Part shown: positions 34,303 through 41,966 of the stretch, piece by piece | How the letters are laid out: every line of letters begins with the position of its first letter | Numbering within the stretch: position 1 is the first letter of the stretch | Assembly (NCBI RefSeq): GCF_023544665.1 | Contig: NZ_JAMJFL010000022.1 | Span: 1-64,000, forward strand | Source of the DNA: Streptomyces sp. YS415 | GTDB lineage: Bacteria; Actinomycetota; Actinomycetes; Streptomycetales; Streptomycetaceae | DNA: 64,000 nucleotides | Direction of reading: 5' to 3' | Position numbers and translations under genes: made by a program | Notes under the pieces: generated by a model | What the model was told of the DNA's origin: nothing | What the model saw: the letters and a program-made list of their open reading frames with translations, nothing else | Databases searched by the model: none

Positions 34303-35214
34303 ATGGACCTTCAGGGCAAAGTCGCCGTCGTCACCGGCAGTGGCCGCGGTCTGGGGCTGGCGTACGCCCAGGCCCTCGCCGCGGCCGGCGCGGCCGTCGT
34401 CGTCAACGACATCGACCAGGCCGTCGTCGACGCCGCCGTCGCCTCGATCACCTCGCAGGGCGGCGCGGCGTCCGGCGTCGTCGCGGCGGTGGGCGACAGC
34501 GAGGCGGCCCAGCAGCTGGTGGACACGGCGGTGCGGGAGTTCGGGCGCCTCGACGTGCTCGTCACCAACGCCGGCATCCTGCGCGACCGCGTGCTGTGGA
34601 AGATGACCGACGACGACTTCGACGCCGTCGTCCGCGTCCACCTGCGCGGCACGTTCACCTGCGCCCGGGCGGCCGCCGTCCGGATGCGGGAGCAAGGCAC
34701 CGGTGGCCGGCTCGTGCTGATCTCCTCGCCGGCCGGCCAGCGCGGCAACTTCGGGCAGACCAACTACGCCGCGGCCAAGGCGGGCATCGTCGCCATGGCC
34801 CGCACCTGGGCGCTGGAGCTGGGCCGCGCCGGCATCACCGTCAACGCCGTCGTGCCCGTCGCCGCCACCGAGATGACCAAGACCATCCCGGCGTTCGCAC
34901 CGGTCATCGAGGAGGCCGAACGCACCGGCAAGCCGCTGCCGGACTGGCTGCGCAAGGACGAGGGCCTCGGCACCGTCGAGGACGTCGCCGCCCTGATCAC
35001 CTTCCTGGCCTCCGACGCCTCGGCGGGGGTGACCGGGCAGGCGATCGGCATCGGCGGCGACCGGCTGGCCCTGTGGGCGCACCCGAAGGAGAAGGCCGTG
35101 GCCTTCGCCGACGGCGGCTGGAGCGCCGACACCATCGCCGAGGAGTGGCCGGCCGGTGTCGGCGCCGAGCCCGAGACCTACGGCATCCCCGCGCCCAGCA
35201 CCCCGGAGGCGTGA
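34303..35214 (+). CDS. Short-chain dehydrogenase/reductase
   Basis: A 303-residue SDR family oxidoreductase. It has the cofactor motif TGSGRGLGLAYA (residues about 11-22), the NAGIL strand, the catalytic serine in LVLISSPAG and the YAAAK active-site motif. The sequence resembles beta-oxidation-type hydroxyacyl-CoA dehydrogenases (MFE-2-like SDRs). ATG 34303 follows GAGAGG. It is the first gene of a four-gene operon with an amidohydrolase, an acyl-CoA ligase and a MaoC hydratase, consistent with CoA-dependent breakdown of an acid. Confidence 0.9.
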   Translation: MDLQGKVAVVTGSGRGLGLAYAQALAAAGAAVVVNDIDQAVVDAAVASITSQGGAASGVVAAVGDSEAAQQLVDTAVREFGRLDVLVTNAGILRDRVLWKMTDDDFDAVVRVHLRGTFTCARAAAVRMREQGTGGRLVLISSPAGQRGNFGQTNYAAAKAGIVAMARTWALELGRAGITVNAVVPVAATEMTKTIPAFAPVIEEAERTGKPLPDWLRKDEGLGTVEDVAALITFLASDASAGVTGQAIGIGGDRLALWAHPKEKAVAFADGGWSADTIAEEWPAGVGAEPETYGIPAPSTPEA

Positions 35215-35215
35215 C

Positions 35216-36103
35216 ATGGCCGACCTCGCTCTCGACCTCGACCGGCTGACCGCCATCGACGTGCACACGCATGCCGAGATCTCCAAGGACGGCCACGGCG
35301 CGCTCAGTCCGGAGCTGTTCGGCGCCTCCGAGGCGTACTTCAAGGCCCACGGACACCGGCAGCCGACCATCGACGAGATGGCCGGCCACTACCGCGAACG
35401 CCGGATGGCGGCCGTGGTGTTCACCGTCGACGCCGAACACGCCACCGGGCATCCGCGGATCTCCAACGAGGAGATAGCGGAAAGCTGCGCGGCCCATCCC
35501 GACGTGCTGATCCCGTTCGCCGGCATCGACCCGTACAAGGGCCGCGCGGGGGTGCGGGAAGCCCGTCGTCTCGTGGAGCAGTACGGCGTACGCGGGTTCA
35601 AGTTCCATCCCAGCATCCAGGCGTTCTCCCCCGACGACCGGCTCGCCTACCCGCTGTACGAGGCCATCGAGGAACTCGGCGTCCCCGCCCTGTTCCACAC
35701 CGGCCAGACAGGCATCGGCGCCGGGGTGCCGGGCGGCGGCGGCATCCGCCTGAAGTACTCCAACCCCATGCTGGTCGACGATGTCGCCGTCGACTTCCCC
35801 GAGTTGCGGATCATCCTCGCCCACCCGTCCTTCCCCTGGCAGGACGAGGCTCTGGCGGTGGCCACGCACAAGCCGCACGTCTACATCGACCTGTCGGGCT
35901 GGTCACCCAAGTACTTCCCGCCGCAGCTCGTGCGCTACGCCAACACCCTGCTCAAGGACAAGGTCCTCTTCGGCTCCGACTACCCCGTCATCACACCGGA
36001 CCGATGGCTGGCGGACTTCGCCGCGCTCGACATCAAGCCCGAGGTCCGGCCGAAGATCCTCAAGGACAACGCCGCCCGGCTGCTCGGTCTGCTCAAGGAC
36101 TGA
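35216..36103 (+). CDS. Amidohydrolase_2-family metal-dependent hydrolase or decarboxylase
   Basis: A 295-residue TIM-barrel protein of the ACMSD/amidohydrolase_2 group. Metal-ligand segments are visible: DVHTHAE near residue 15, FKFHPSIQ, ALFHTGQTG, LAHPSFPWQDE and FGSDYP near the end. Members are decarboxylases or hydrolases of aromatic and cyclic acids. The gene starts one base after the SDR stop codon and ends 11 bases before the acyl-CoA ligase, so it is co-transcribed. The precise substrate cannot be given. Confidence 0.88.
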   Translation: MADLALDLDRLTAIDVHTHAEISKDGHGALSPELFGASEAYFKAHGHRQPTIDEMAGHYRERRMAAVVFTVDAEHATGHPRISNEEIAESCAAHPDVLIPFAGIDPYKGRAGVREARRLVEQYGVRGFKFHPSIQAFSPDDRLAYPLYEAIEELGVPALFHTGQTGIGAGVPGGGGIRLKYSNPMLVDDVAVDFPELRIILAHPSFPWQDEALAVATHKPHVYIDLSGWSPKYFPPQLVRYANTLLKDKVLFGSDYPVITPDRWLADFAALDIKPEVRPKILKDNAARLLGLLKD

Positions 36104-36114
36104 AGGAGCCGTTC

Positions 36115-37674
36115 ATGCTGAATCAAGGCATCGGGTCATGGCCGGCCCGCCGGGCCCGCAAGACCCCCGACCGGGTCGCCGTCGTCCACGACGACCGGAC
36201 CTGGACCTACGGCGAGCTGCACCGGCGCGTGCTGCGCCTCGCCCACGCCCTGCGCGCGCTGGGCACCCGGCGCGGTGACCGGATCGCGTATCTGGGGCCC
36301 AATCATCCGGCGGTCCTGGAGACGCTGTTCGCCGCCGGCGCGATCGGGGCGGTCTTCGTCCCGCTCAACACCCGGCTCGCCGCCCCTGAACTGGCGTACA
36401 ACCTGGCCGACTCGGGCAGCACGGTGCTCATCCACGCGCCGGAGCAGGCCGAGGCCGCCCGCGCCGCGGCCGACGAGGCACGGGTCCCCCACCGGATCGC
36501 GCTCCAGGGGCCCGGCGACGGCGCCCTCGGCTACGAGGAGTTCCTCGCGGGCGGCGGAACGGCGCCGCTGGACGAGCCCGTCGCCCCGGACGACCCCTGC
36601 ATGATCATGTACACCTCGGGGACGACGGGGCGCCCGAAGGGAGCCGTCCTCTCGCACGCCAACATCATCTGGAACAGCGTCAACGTCCTCGTCGACACCG
36701 ATCTGTCCGGCGACGAGGTGACCCTGGTCGTGGCGCCGCTGTTCCACACCGCCGGTCTCAACATGACCTGCCTGCCGACCCTCCTGAAGGGCGGCCGGGT
36801 GGTCCTGCTCGCCGCGTTCGACGCCGCGCGCGTCCTGGAGGTCGTCGAGAGCCGGCGGGTGACGTACATGTTCGGCGTTCCCACCATGTACGACGCCATG
36901 GCCGCCCACCCGCGGTGGGCCACGACGGACCTGTCCGGCCTGCGCACCCTCACCTGCGGCGGGGCGCCCGTGCCCAGCCGCACCATCGCCGCGTACCTCG
37001 CCCGGGGGCTGGCCTTCAGCCAGGGCTACGGCATGACCGAGGCGTCGCCCGGAGTCCTCTTCCTGGACCGGGAGCAGACCTCGGCCAAGGCCGGCTCGGC
37101 GGGGATGCCGCACTTCTTCACGGACACCCGGGTGGTACGGGCCGACGGCAGCGACGCCGCCCCGGGGGAGGACGGTGAGGTCCTCGTCCACGGCCCCAAC
37201 GTCATGACCGGCTACTGGGGCAGGCCGGAGGACACCGAGGCCGCCTTCACCGACGGCCGCTGGCTGCGCACCGGCGATGTCGCCCGTATCGACGCCGACG
37301 GTTACGGCTACATCGTCGACCGGGTCAAGGACATGTTCGTCTCGGGCGGCGAGAACGTGTACCCCGCCGAGGTCGAGGACGCGCTGCTCACCCACTCCGC
37401 CGTCACCGAATGCGCGGTCATCGGCGTGCCCGACCCCGTCTGGGGCGAGGTCGGCCGCGCCGTCGTCGTCCTCGCACCCGGCGTCCGGGCCGACGAGGAC
37501 GACATCCTCGGCCATCTGCGGGACCGGCTCGCCAAGTACAAGATCCCCAAGTCCCTCGTCGTGGCCCGGTCCCTGCCCCGCACGGCCTCCGGGAAGATCA
37601 TCAAGCCCGCCGTGCGCGACACCTACGGGACCGGTCCGGCCGCACGCCCCCGCCCCGATTCACCTACAACGTAA
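36115..37674 (+). CDS. Acyl-CoA synthetase (AMP-dependent ligase)
   Basis: A 519-residue member of the ANL adenylating family that makes acyl-CoA from an acid, ATP and CoA. The P-loop-like YTSGTTGRPKGA is near residue 163, the A5 segment is SQGYGMTEA, the YGYIVDRVKDMFVSGGENVY region contains the hinge, and the C-terminal catalytic lysine lies in PRTASGKIIK. ATG 36115 has GAAGGAG upstream. Together with the SDR and MaoC proteins it suggests degradation of a carboxylic acid through CoA thioesters. Confidence 0.92.
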   Translation: MLNQGIGSWPARRARKTPDRVAVVHDDRTWTYGELHRRVLRLAHALRALGTRRGDRIAYLGPNHPAVLETLFAAGAIGAVFVPLNTRLAAPELAYNLADSGSTVLIHAPEQAEAARAAADEARVPHRIALQGPGDGALGYEEFLAGGGTAPLDEPVAPDDPCMIMYTSGTTGRPKGAVLSHANIIWNSVNVLVDTDLSGDEVTLVVAPLFHTAGLNMTCLPTLLKGGRVVLLAAFDAARVLEVVESRRVTYMFGVPTMYDAMAAHPRWATTDLSGLRTLTCGGAPVPSRTIAAYLARGLAFSQGYGMTEASPGVLFLDREQTSAKAGSAGMPHFFTDTRVVRADGSDAAPGEDGEVLVHGPNVMTGYWGRPEDTEAAFTDGRWLRTGDVARIDADGYGYIVDRVKDMFVSGGENVYPAEVEDALLTHSAVTECAVIGVPDPVWGEVGRAVVVLAPGVRADEDDILGHLRDRLAKYKIPKSLVVARSLPRTASGKIIKPAVRDTYGTGPAARPRPDSPTT

Positions 37675-37684
37675 GGACTCCCGC

Positions 37685-38143
37685 ATGCCCACCGTCGCCA
37701 ACGGCCTCGCCGACCTCATCTCCCTCAGCGGAGCCGACCTCGGCCGCACCGGGTGGATCGACATCACCCAGGACCGGGTGAACACCTTCGCCGACGCCAC
37801 CGACGACCACCAGTGGATCCACACGGATCCGGAGAAGGCCAAAGAGGGACCCTTCGGCGGCCCCATCGCCCACGGCTACCTCACCCTCTCCCTCGTCATC
37901 CCGCTCTTCGGCGAGCTGCTGACCATCACCGGCACCAGGCTGAGCGTCAACTACGGCCTGGAGAAGGTGCGTTTCCCCAGCCCCGTCCCCGTCGGCGCGA
38001 GGATCCGCCTCCACGGCGTCGTGGGCACGGTGGAGGAGGTCAAGGGCAACGGCGTGCAGATGCCGCTGACGTTCACCGTCGAGGTGGAGGGAGCCGAGAA
38101 GCCGGCCTGCGTCGCGGAGGCCGTCTACCGCCACTACGCCTGA
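37685..38143 (+). CDS. MaoC-family (R)-hydratase / hotdog-fold dehydratase
   Basis: A 152-residue hotdog-fold protein. The hydratase 2 motif is seen in FADATDDHQWIHTDPEKA with the catalytic Asp/His pair, followed by GPIAHGYLTLSLV, typical of bacterial PhaJ/MaoC-like proteins. It hydrates enoyl-CoA. It closes the SDR/amidohydrolase/ligase operon, 10 bases after the ligase stop, and completes a CoA-dependent beta-oxidation-like set. Immediately downstream is the decayed pirin region. Confidence 0.9.
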   Translation: MPTVANGLADLISLSGADLGRTGWIDITQDRVNTFADATDDHQWIHTDPEKAKEGPFGGPIAHGYLTLSLVIPLFGELLTITGTRLSVNYGLEKVRFPSPVPVGARIRLHGVVGTVEEVKGNGVQMPLTFTVEVEGAEKPACVAEAVYRHYA

Positions 38144-38179
38144 GCCGCGCCGCACCGACCGGCGTGTCGTCGACGACAG

Positions 38180-38665
38180 TCAGCGCACCCGCCCGCGCGG
38201 TTTCAGCGGTGTCACCGGCAGCTCGGGGGCAGGCAGCGGAGCACCGTCGTAACCCCTGACCTCGCCGAACCCGGCGCAGGCCCGCCTCCGACTCGACGCG
38301 CAGCGGGAGTTCGGTGCGGCAGCAGCCGAGGTAGAGCATCGAGCCGGGCAGGACCGGAACGCCGTCGACATGGGCCTCCCCGGACATGGACAGCACGGCG
38401 TACTCGAAGTCCGGCTCCAGCGGCAGGCGTACGTCCGCGTCGCGGGCGTGCGCCCTCGGGCTCTCCTCGAAGTGGCTGATGGCCCGGCCCGAGGTCATCA
38501 GACCCAGCTCGCGGGGGCGGATCGTCCGGACGCTGCCGGGCGCACCTCGGAGGACGCGCCGAGCCGGACCCGGGGCGGGCTGAGGAGTTCCCGGACGGGC
38601 TCCGCCACGACGAAGCCACGGCCGCCGCACACCGCGGGCACTGCCTCGCGATCAAGATTGCTCAT
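38180..38665 (-). pseudogene. Pirin-family protein, pseudogene with internal deletions
   Basis: Recognisable pirin pieces appear in order on the minus strand, in changing frames. The N terminus runs from ATG 38665 (AVPAVCGGRGFVVAEPVREL). Then comes VRTIRPRELGLMTSGRAISH with FEESP, then ADVRLPLEPDFEYAVLSMSG through PGSMLYLGCCRTELPL, and finally the C terminus GYDGAPLPAPELPVTPLKPR with a stop at 38180-38182. About half of the usual roughly 320 codons is missing, in at least three places. The surviving pieces give no continuous protein. Its last 75 bases are repeated at the MMPL 3' end. Decay is certain; the family call rests on sequence memory. Confidence 0.8.
38185..38259 (+). repeat. Right copy of a 75-bp direct repeat (pirin 3' end)
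   Basis: Matches 23506-23580 at 63 of 75 bases by hand alignment, without gaps. On the minus strand it is the pirin pseudogene's C-terminal coding part. The two copies bracket the 14.6-kb catabolic block. Confidence 0.75.
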
Positions 38666-38737
38666 GCCGCCCAAGCCAGCCGCGCCGGAGCCGCCGCGTC
38701 AGGCCGAATCCCGGGCTTCACGCCCACGCCAAAACAG

Positions 38738-38763
38738 TAGCCATGTACATAGTAGCCATGTAC
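38738..38763. promoter_or_regulatory. Candidate operator with repeated GTAGCCATGTAC
   Basis: GTAGCCATGTAC occurs at 38738-38749 and 38752-38763, and within this GTACAT (38745-38750) and ATGTAC (38758-38763) form an inverted pair. It ends 10 bases before the MarR-type gene start and is a likely autoregulatory site. Confidence 0.5.
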
Positions 38764-38773
38764 TGTATCGGTC

Positions 38774-39259
38774 ATGAGTACGGCATCCGAGGGCGCAACG
38801 CCCGGTTTCCTGGTCTGGCGGCTTTCGATGAAGTGGCGGGTCGCGGTCGATCGCGCGGTGGCCCCGCTGGGGCTGACGCACGCTCAGTACGCCCTGGTGG
38901 CCTCGCTCTACGGCATGCACCGCACCGGACTGCGCCCCAGCCAGCGGCGCCTGGCCGACCACACCGGACTCGAACCGCTCTACGTCTCCAAGCTCGCCCG
39001 CGCCCTGGAGTCGGCCGGCCTGCTGGAGCGCACCCGCGACCCGCAGGATCCGCGCGCCGTGCAGCTCGCGCTCACCGAGCAGGGCAGGGAGGTCACCCGG
39101 AAGGCGATCCAGGTCGTCCAGGGGCTCCTGCAGCAGCTGCTGGAACCGCTCGGCGGCCTGGACAGCCCCCGGGTCCGGGAGTTCACCGCCGACCTGGCGA
39201 CCCTGCTCGACACACCACTGAACACCGAGAGCACCGAACACACCGAGGAGCAGTCATGA
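38774..39259 (+). CDS. MarR-family transcriptional regulator
   Basis: A 161-residue winged-helix regulator with the MarR pattern: GLTHAQYALVASLYGM, the recognition helix region DHTGLEPLYVSKLARALESA and the wing ERTRDPQDPRAVQLALTEQG. The ATG at 38774 is preceded by a repeated GTAGCCATGTAC operator-like sequence. Its stop codon overlaps the start of the next gene (ATGA), which encodes another small winged-helix-like protein. The pair may act together; their targets are unknown. Confidence 0.9.
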   Translation: MSTASEGATPGFLVWRLSMKWRVAVDRAVAPLGLTHAQYALVASLYGMHRTGLRPSQRRLADHTGLEPLYVSKLARALESAGLLERTRDPQDPRAVQLALTEQGREVTRKAIQVVQGLLQQLLEPLGGLDSPRVREFTADLATLLDTPLNTESTEHTEEQS

Positions 39260-39702
39260 CCGCCACCACTCCCCGCCTCGACCCCCGCGTCATCGCGCTC
39301 GCCCACTACGCCGCCCGCGCGGTTCTCGAGCGCGTCCTGGCCCGCCACGGCACCACCTTCCAGCAGTCCGTCACCCTCCGGCTCGCCGCCCTCGCCGACG
39401 GACCGGCCGAGCGCGAGCACCTCGTCGACGGCGTCGTCGGTTCCCTGAAGATCGACGCGGCCGACGCGGACGGCGTGCTCGACGAACTGCTCGCCGCCGG
39501 ACTGCTGGCCCCGGACGGGCCGTCCCGCGTGCGGATCACGGACGCCGGACGGGAGCGGTTCGACACCACCTCCGCCGAGACCGCCCCCATCTCCGCCCGC
39601 ATCTACGCCGGCATCCCCGAGGAGGACCTGGCCGTCGTGGGCCGGGTGCTCACCCTCATCACCGAGCGGGCCAACGCCGAGCTGGCGGCCCTCAGCGCGT
39701 AG
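39256..39702 (+). CDS. Winged-helix MarR-like protein
   Basis: A 148-residue protein coupled by ATGA overlap to the MarR regulator upstream. The pattern FQQSVTLRLAALADGP, then ADGVLDELLAAGLLAPDG and VRITDAGRERFD, is typical of MarR-like winged helices. It lacks the usual strongly basic wing, so DNA binding is uncertain. Its 3' end overlaps the convergent PepSY gene by 11 bases. It could be a partner or a paralogue of the upstream regulator. Confidence 0.7.
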   Translation: MTATTPRLDPRVIALAHYAARAVLERVLARHGTTFQQSVTLRLAALADGPAEREHLVDGVVGSLKIDAADADGVLDELLAAGLLAPDGPSRVRITDAGRERFDTTSAETAPISARIYAGIPEEDLAVVGRVLTLITERANAELAALSA

Positions 39703-41122
39703 CCGCCGCCCGACCGCGCCGGTGGGCGATCCCGCCGAGCACGATGTCGACGGCGAGGAAGGCCAGCAGGGAGAGCCCCAGCAGCGGGACGAAGTATCCG
39801 ATCACCGCGACCACGACGGCCAGCGGCAGCAGGATCTGCGGGGGCACCTGCTGCCAGGCGCCGCGCGGGATCGGCCGGCCGAAGGCGGAGCCCCGGCCGC
39901 GCAGCCACCACATCCGGTAGCCCCAGACGATCAGCACGATCAGCGAGAGGGCGAGCAGCATCAGGGCGATCTGGCTGACCAGTCCGAACAGCACGCCGGT
40001 GTGCAGGTCGATGCCCCAGCGGGTCAGCTTGGCGAGCACCGGGTAGTCGGCGAACCGCAGTTCGTCGGTGACCTGGCCACTGCCCGGGTCGACGGCGACG
40101 GAGTCCTGCTTGGTGGGCCAGCTGCGCTGGATCTGCTTGACCACGTACGCCGATTCCGCGTCCGCGGGCGGCACGATCTCGACCGGGTCGCCGAGCCCCT
40201 CGGCCCGGGCCGCCGCGAGCACCATGTCGAGGCCGACGCCGTGCGCGGCGTCCCCGGAGGCGGCCGAGGCCCCGTGACCGGAGTGCTCTCCGCCCGCGCC
40301 AGCCGAGATCGACGGGGTGGCCCCGCCCAGGGAGGTTCGCAGTTCGTCGATGTTGGCGCCGGTGTACTGCGACCAGGTCAGACCGGTCGCCGACAGGAAG
40401 AGCAAGCCGGCCGCGGCCCAGGCGCCGACCGTGCCGTGCAGACCCAGGGTGCGGCGACGGCCGGTAGTGCCGCGCACCTTGCGGCGGGCCCGGCGCCGGG
40501 AGAACCACAGCACCAGACCGCCCAGGGCGACCACCCACAGCCAGCTGGCGGCGAGTTCGCTGTACAGCCGGCCCGTCTCCCCCAGCCGCAGATCGCGGTG
40601 GAACTCGTCGATCCAGGTCCGCAACGGCAGCGCGCCGGTCGAGCCGTACTGTTCGAGTGAGCCGCGGACCTCGGCGGTGTACGGGTCGACGAAGACGGCG
40701 AGGGTGTAGTCCTCGTCGACGCCCTCGACACCGGAGAGCATCACCCTGGTGGTCGCGTCGTCCTGCGGCGAGGGGCGCACGGCGGCGACCGCGCCCTCGG
40801 GGTGGGCCTTGCGGGCGGCGGCGACCTGCTCGGAGATCGGCAGCTTCGCGTCGCCGACGGGGACGGTCAGCTCATGCGCGTACACGATCTTCTCGGCCGG
40901 GAAGGACGCGGCGTACAGAAAGCCGGTCGCGGCGGCGAGGAGCAGGAAGGGGGCGATGAGCACTCCGGCGTAGAAGTGCAGCCGCAGGACCAGCGGGCGC
41001 AGGGGGGCCCAGGTGCGGCGGGCCGGCGCCGGGGCAGCGCCGGACGGTCGTGGCTCGTCCGACGGGGGTCCCCCCGCTGGTTCGGAGCCGGATGTGGGGG
41101 AGGTCGGGGGAGCGGTGGACAT
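39692..41122 (-). CDS. PepSY-associated membrane protein (PepSY_TM family)
   Basis: A 476-residue integral membrane protein. After a Pro/Ser-rich N terminus, the first helix LRLHFYAGVLIAPFLLLAAA carries the family His, and further helices lie near residues 190, 240, 375 and 425. The external part has PepSY-like repeats (KAHPEGAVAAVRPS; AARAEGLGDPVEIV). Such proteins are linked to iron or siderophore reduction and to peptidase control, but none of that is proven here. A His-rich loop (GGEHSGHG) could bind metal. ATG 41122 has GGAGAGG upstream. Confidence 0.88.
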   Translation of the reverse strand: MSTAPPTSPTSGSEPAGGPPSDEPRPSGAAPAPARRTWAPLRPLVLRLHFYAGVLIAPFLLLAAATGFLYAASFPAEKIVYAHELTVPVGDAKLPISEQVAAARKAHPEGAVAAVRPSPQDDATTRVMLSGVEGVDEDYTLAVFVDPYTAEVRGSLEQYGSTGALPLRTWIDEFHRDLRLGETGRLYSELAASWLWVVALGGLVLWFSRRRARRKVRGTTGRRRTLGLHGTVGAWAAAGLLFLSATGLTWSQYTGANIDELRTSLGGATPSISAGAGGEHSGHGASAASGDAAHGVGLDMVLAAARAEGLGDPVEIVPPADAESAYVVKQIQRSWPTKQDSVAVDPGSGQVTDELRFADYPVLAKLTRWGIDLHTGVLFGLVSQIALMLLALSLIVLIVWGYRMWWLRGRGSAFGRPIPRGAWQQVPPQILLPLAVVVAVIGYFVPLLGLSLLAFLAVDIVLGGIAHRRGRAAATR

Positions 41123-41256
41123 CGGCGGGTGCCTCTCCGGGGACTGGGGACGCTTGATGTGCTGCAGCGGTCCAGTAGTCGGGGCGCGCGCCCCCGGAGT
41201 TCCCGGCAAGCGAAGTGACCTGAGTCACACGAGGCGGCGCATGGCATCCTGACCCG

Positions 41257-41901
41257 ATGGCATCACCGAACGACCACGCGCCCCTGGCCGAGCAGGTCGA
41301 GCAACTCCTGTCCACGGGCGGCCCGTTGCCGATCGTCACGGCGGGCGACCCGGTACTGCGGCGGCAGACCGAGCGCTACGACGGCCAGTTGGGCCCCGCC
41401 CTGCTGTCCCGGTTCGTCGAGGCCCTGCGCCTGACCATGCACGCGGCGCCCGGCGTGGGCGTGGCGGCGCCGCAGGTCGGCGTCCCGCTGCGGATCGCCG
41501 TGCTCGAGGATCCGGCGCCGGTGCCGGACGAGGTCCGTCTGGCCCGCGGCCGGGTGCCACAGCCGTTCCGGGTCCTGGTGAACCCGTCGTACGAGCCCGT
41601 GGGTTCGGCCCGGGCCGCCTTCTTCGAGGGCTGTCTGAGCGTGCCGGGCTGGCAGGCGGTGGTGGCGAGGGCTGCCGAGGTGCGCCTGACCGGTGAGGAC
41701 GAGCACGGCCGCGCGCTGGACGAGGTGTTCACCGGCTGGCCGGCCCGGATCGTCCAGCACGAGACGGACCACCTCGACGGGACGCTCTACCTCGACCGGG
41801 CCGAGCTGCGCTCGCTGTCGTCGAACCGGGCGATGGCCGAGCGCTGGACCCAGCCGACCCCGGCCGGTGCCGCGGCAGCGCTCGGCTTCGACCTGCCGTA
41901 G
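41257..41901 (+). CDS. def: Peptide deformylase
   Basis: A 214-residue metallo-deformylase that removes the formyl group from nascent proteins. All three motifs are present: GVGVAAPQVG (motif 1), EGCLSVPG (motif 2 with the metal Cys) and QHETDHLDG (motif 3 with HExxH). It carries an N-terminal extension of about 30 residues relative to short deformylases. It is isolated, with no fmt or other translation genes adjacent, so it is likely one of several deformylase copies in this genome. A hairpin follows at 41923-41946. Confidence 0.95.
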   Translation: MASPNDHAPLAEQVEQLLSTGGPLPIVTAGDPVLRRQTERYDGQLGPALLSRFVEALRLTMHAAPGVGVAAPQVGVPLRIAVLEDPAPVPDEVRLARGRVPQPFRVLVNPSYEPVGSARAAFFEGCLSVPGWQAVVARAAEVRLTGEDEHGRALDEVFTGWPARIVQHETDHLDGTLYLDRAELRSLSSNRAMAERWTQPTPAGAAAALGFDLP

Positions 41902-41922
41902 TGCCGAACGGCCACGGGCGAC

Positions 41923-41946
41923 CGTGCCGCCCCGGGCGGCGGCACG
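41923..41946. terminator. Hairpin between deformylase and disulfide oxidoreductase genes
   Basis: CGTGCCGCC (41923-41931) pairs with GGCGGCACG (41938-41946) over a six-base loop. It lies between converging genes. Confidence 0.6.
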
Positions 41947-41966
41947 ACGCCCCTGTCCCCCTGGGC

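Noticed and set aside
37753..38259. Open frame covering MaoC and the repeat
   Set aside because: It is out of frame with MaoC and is only open because of GC bias; its tail does resemble the MMPL tail because of the 75-base repeat, which is reported separately.
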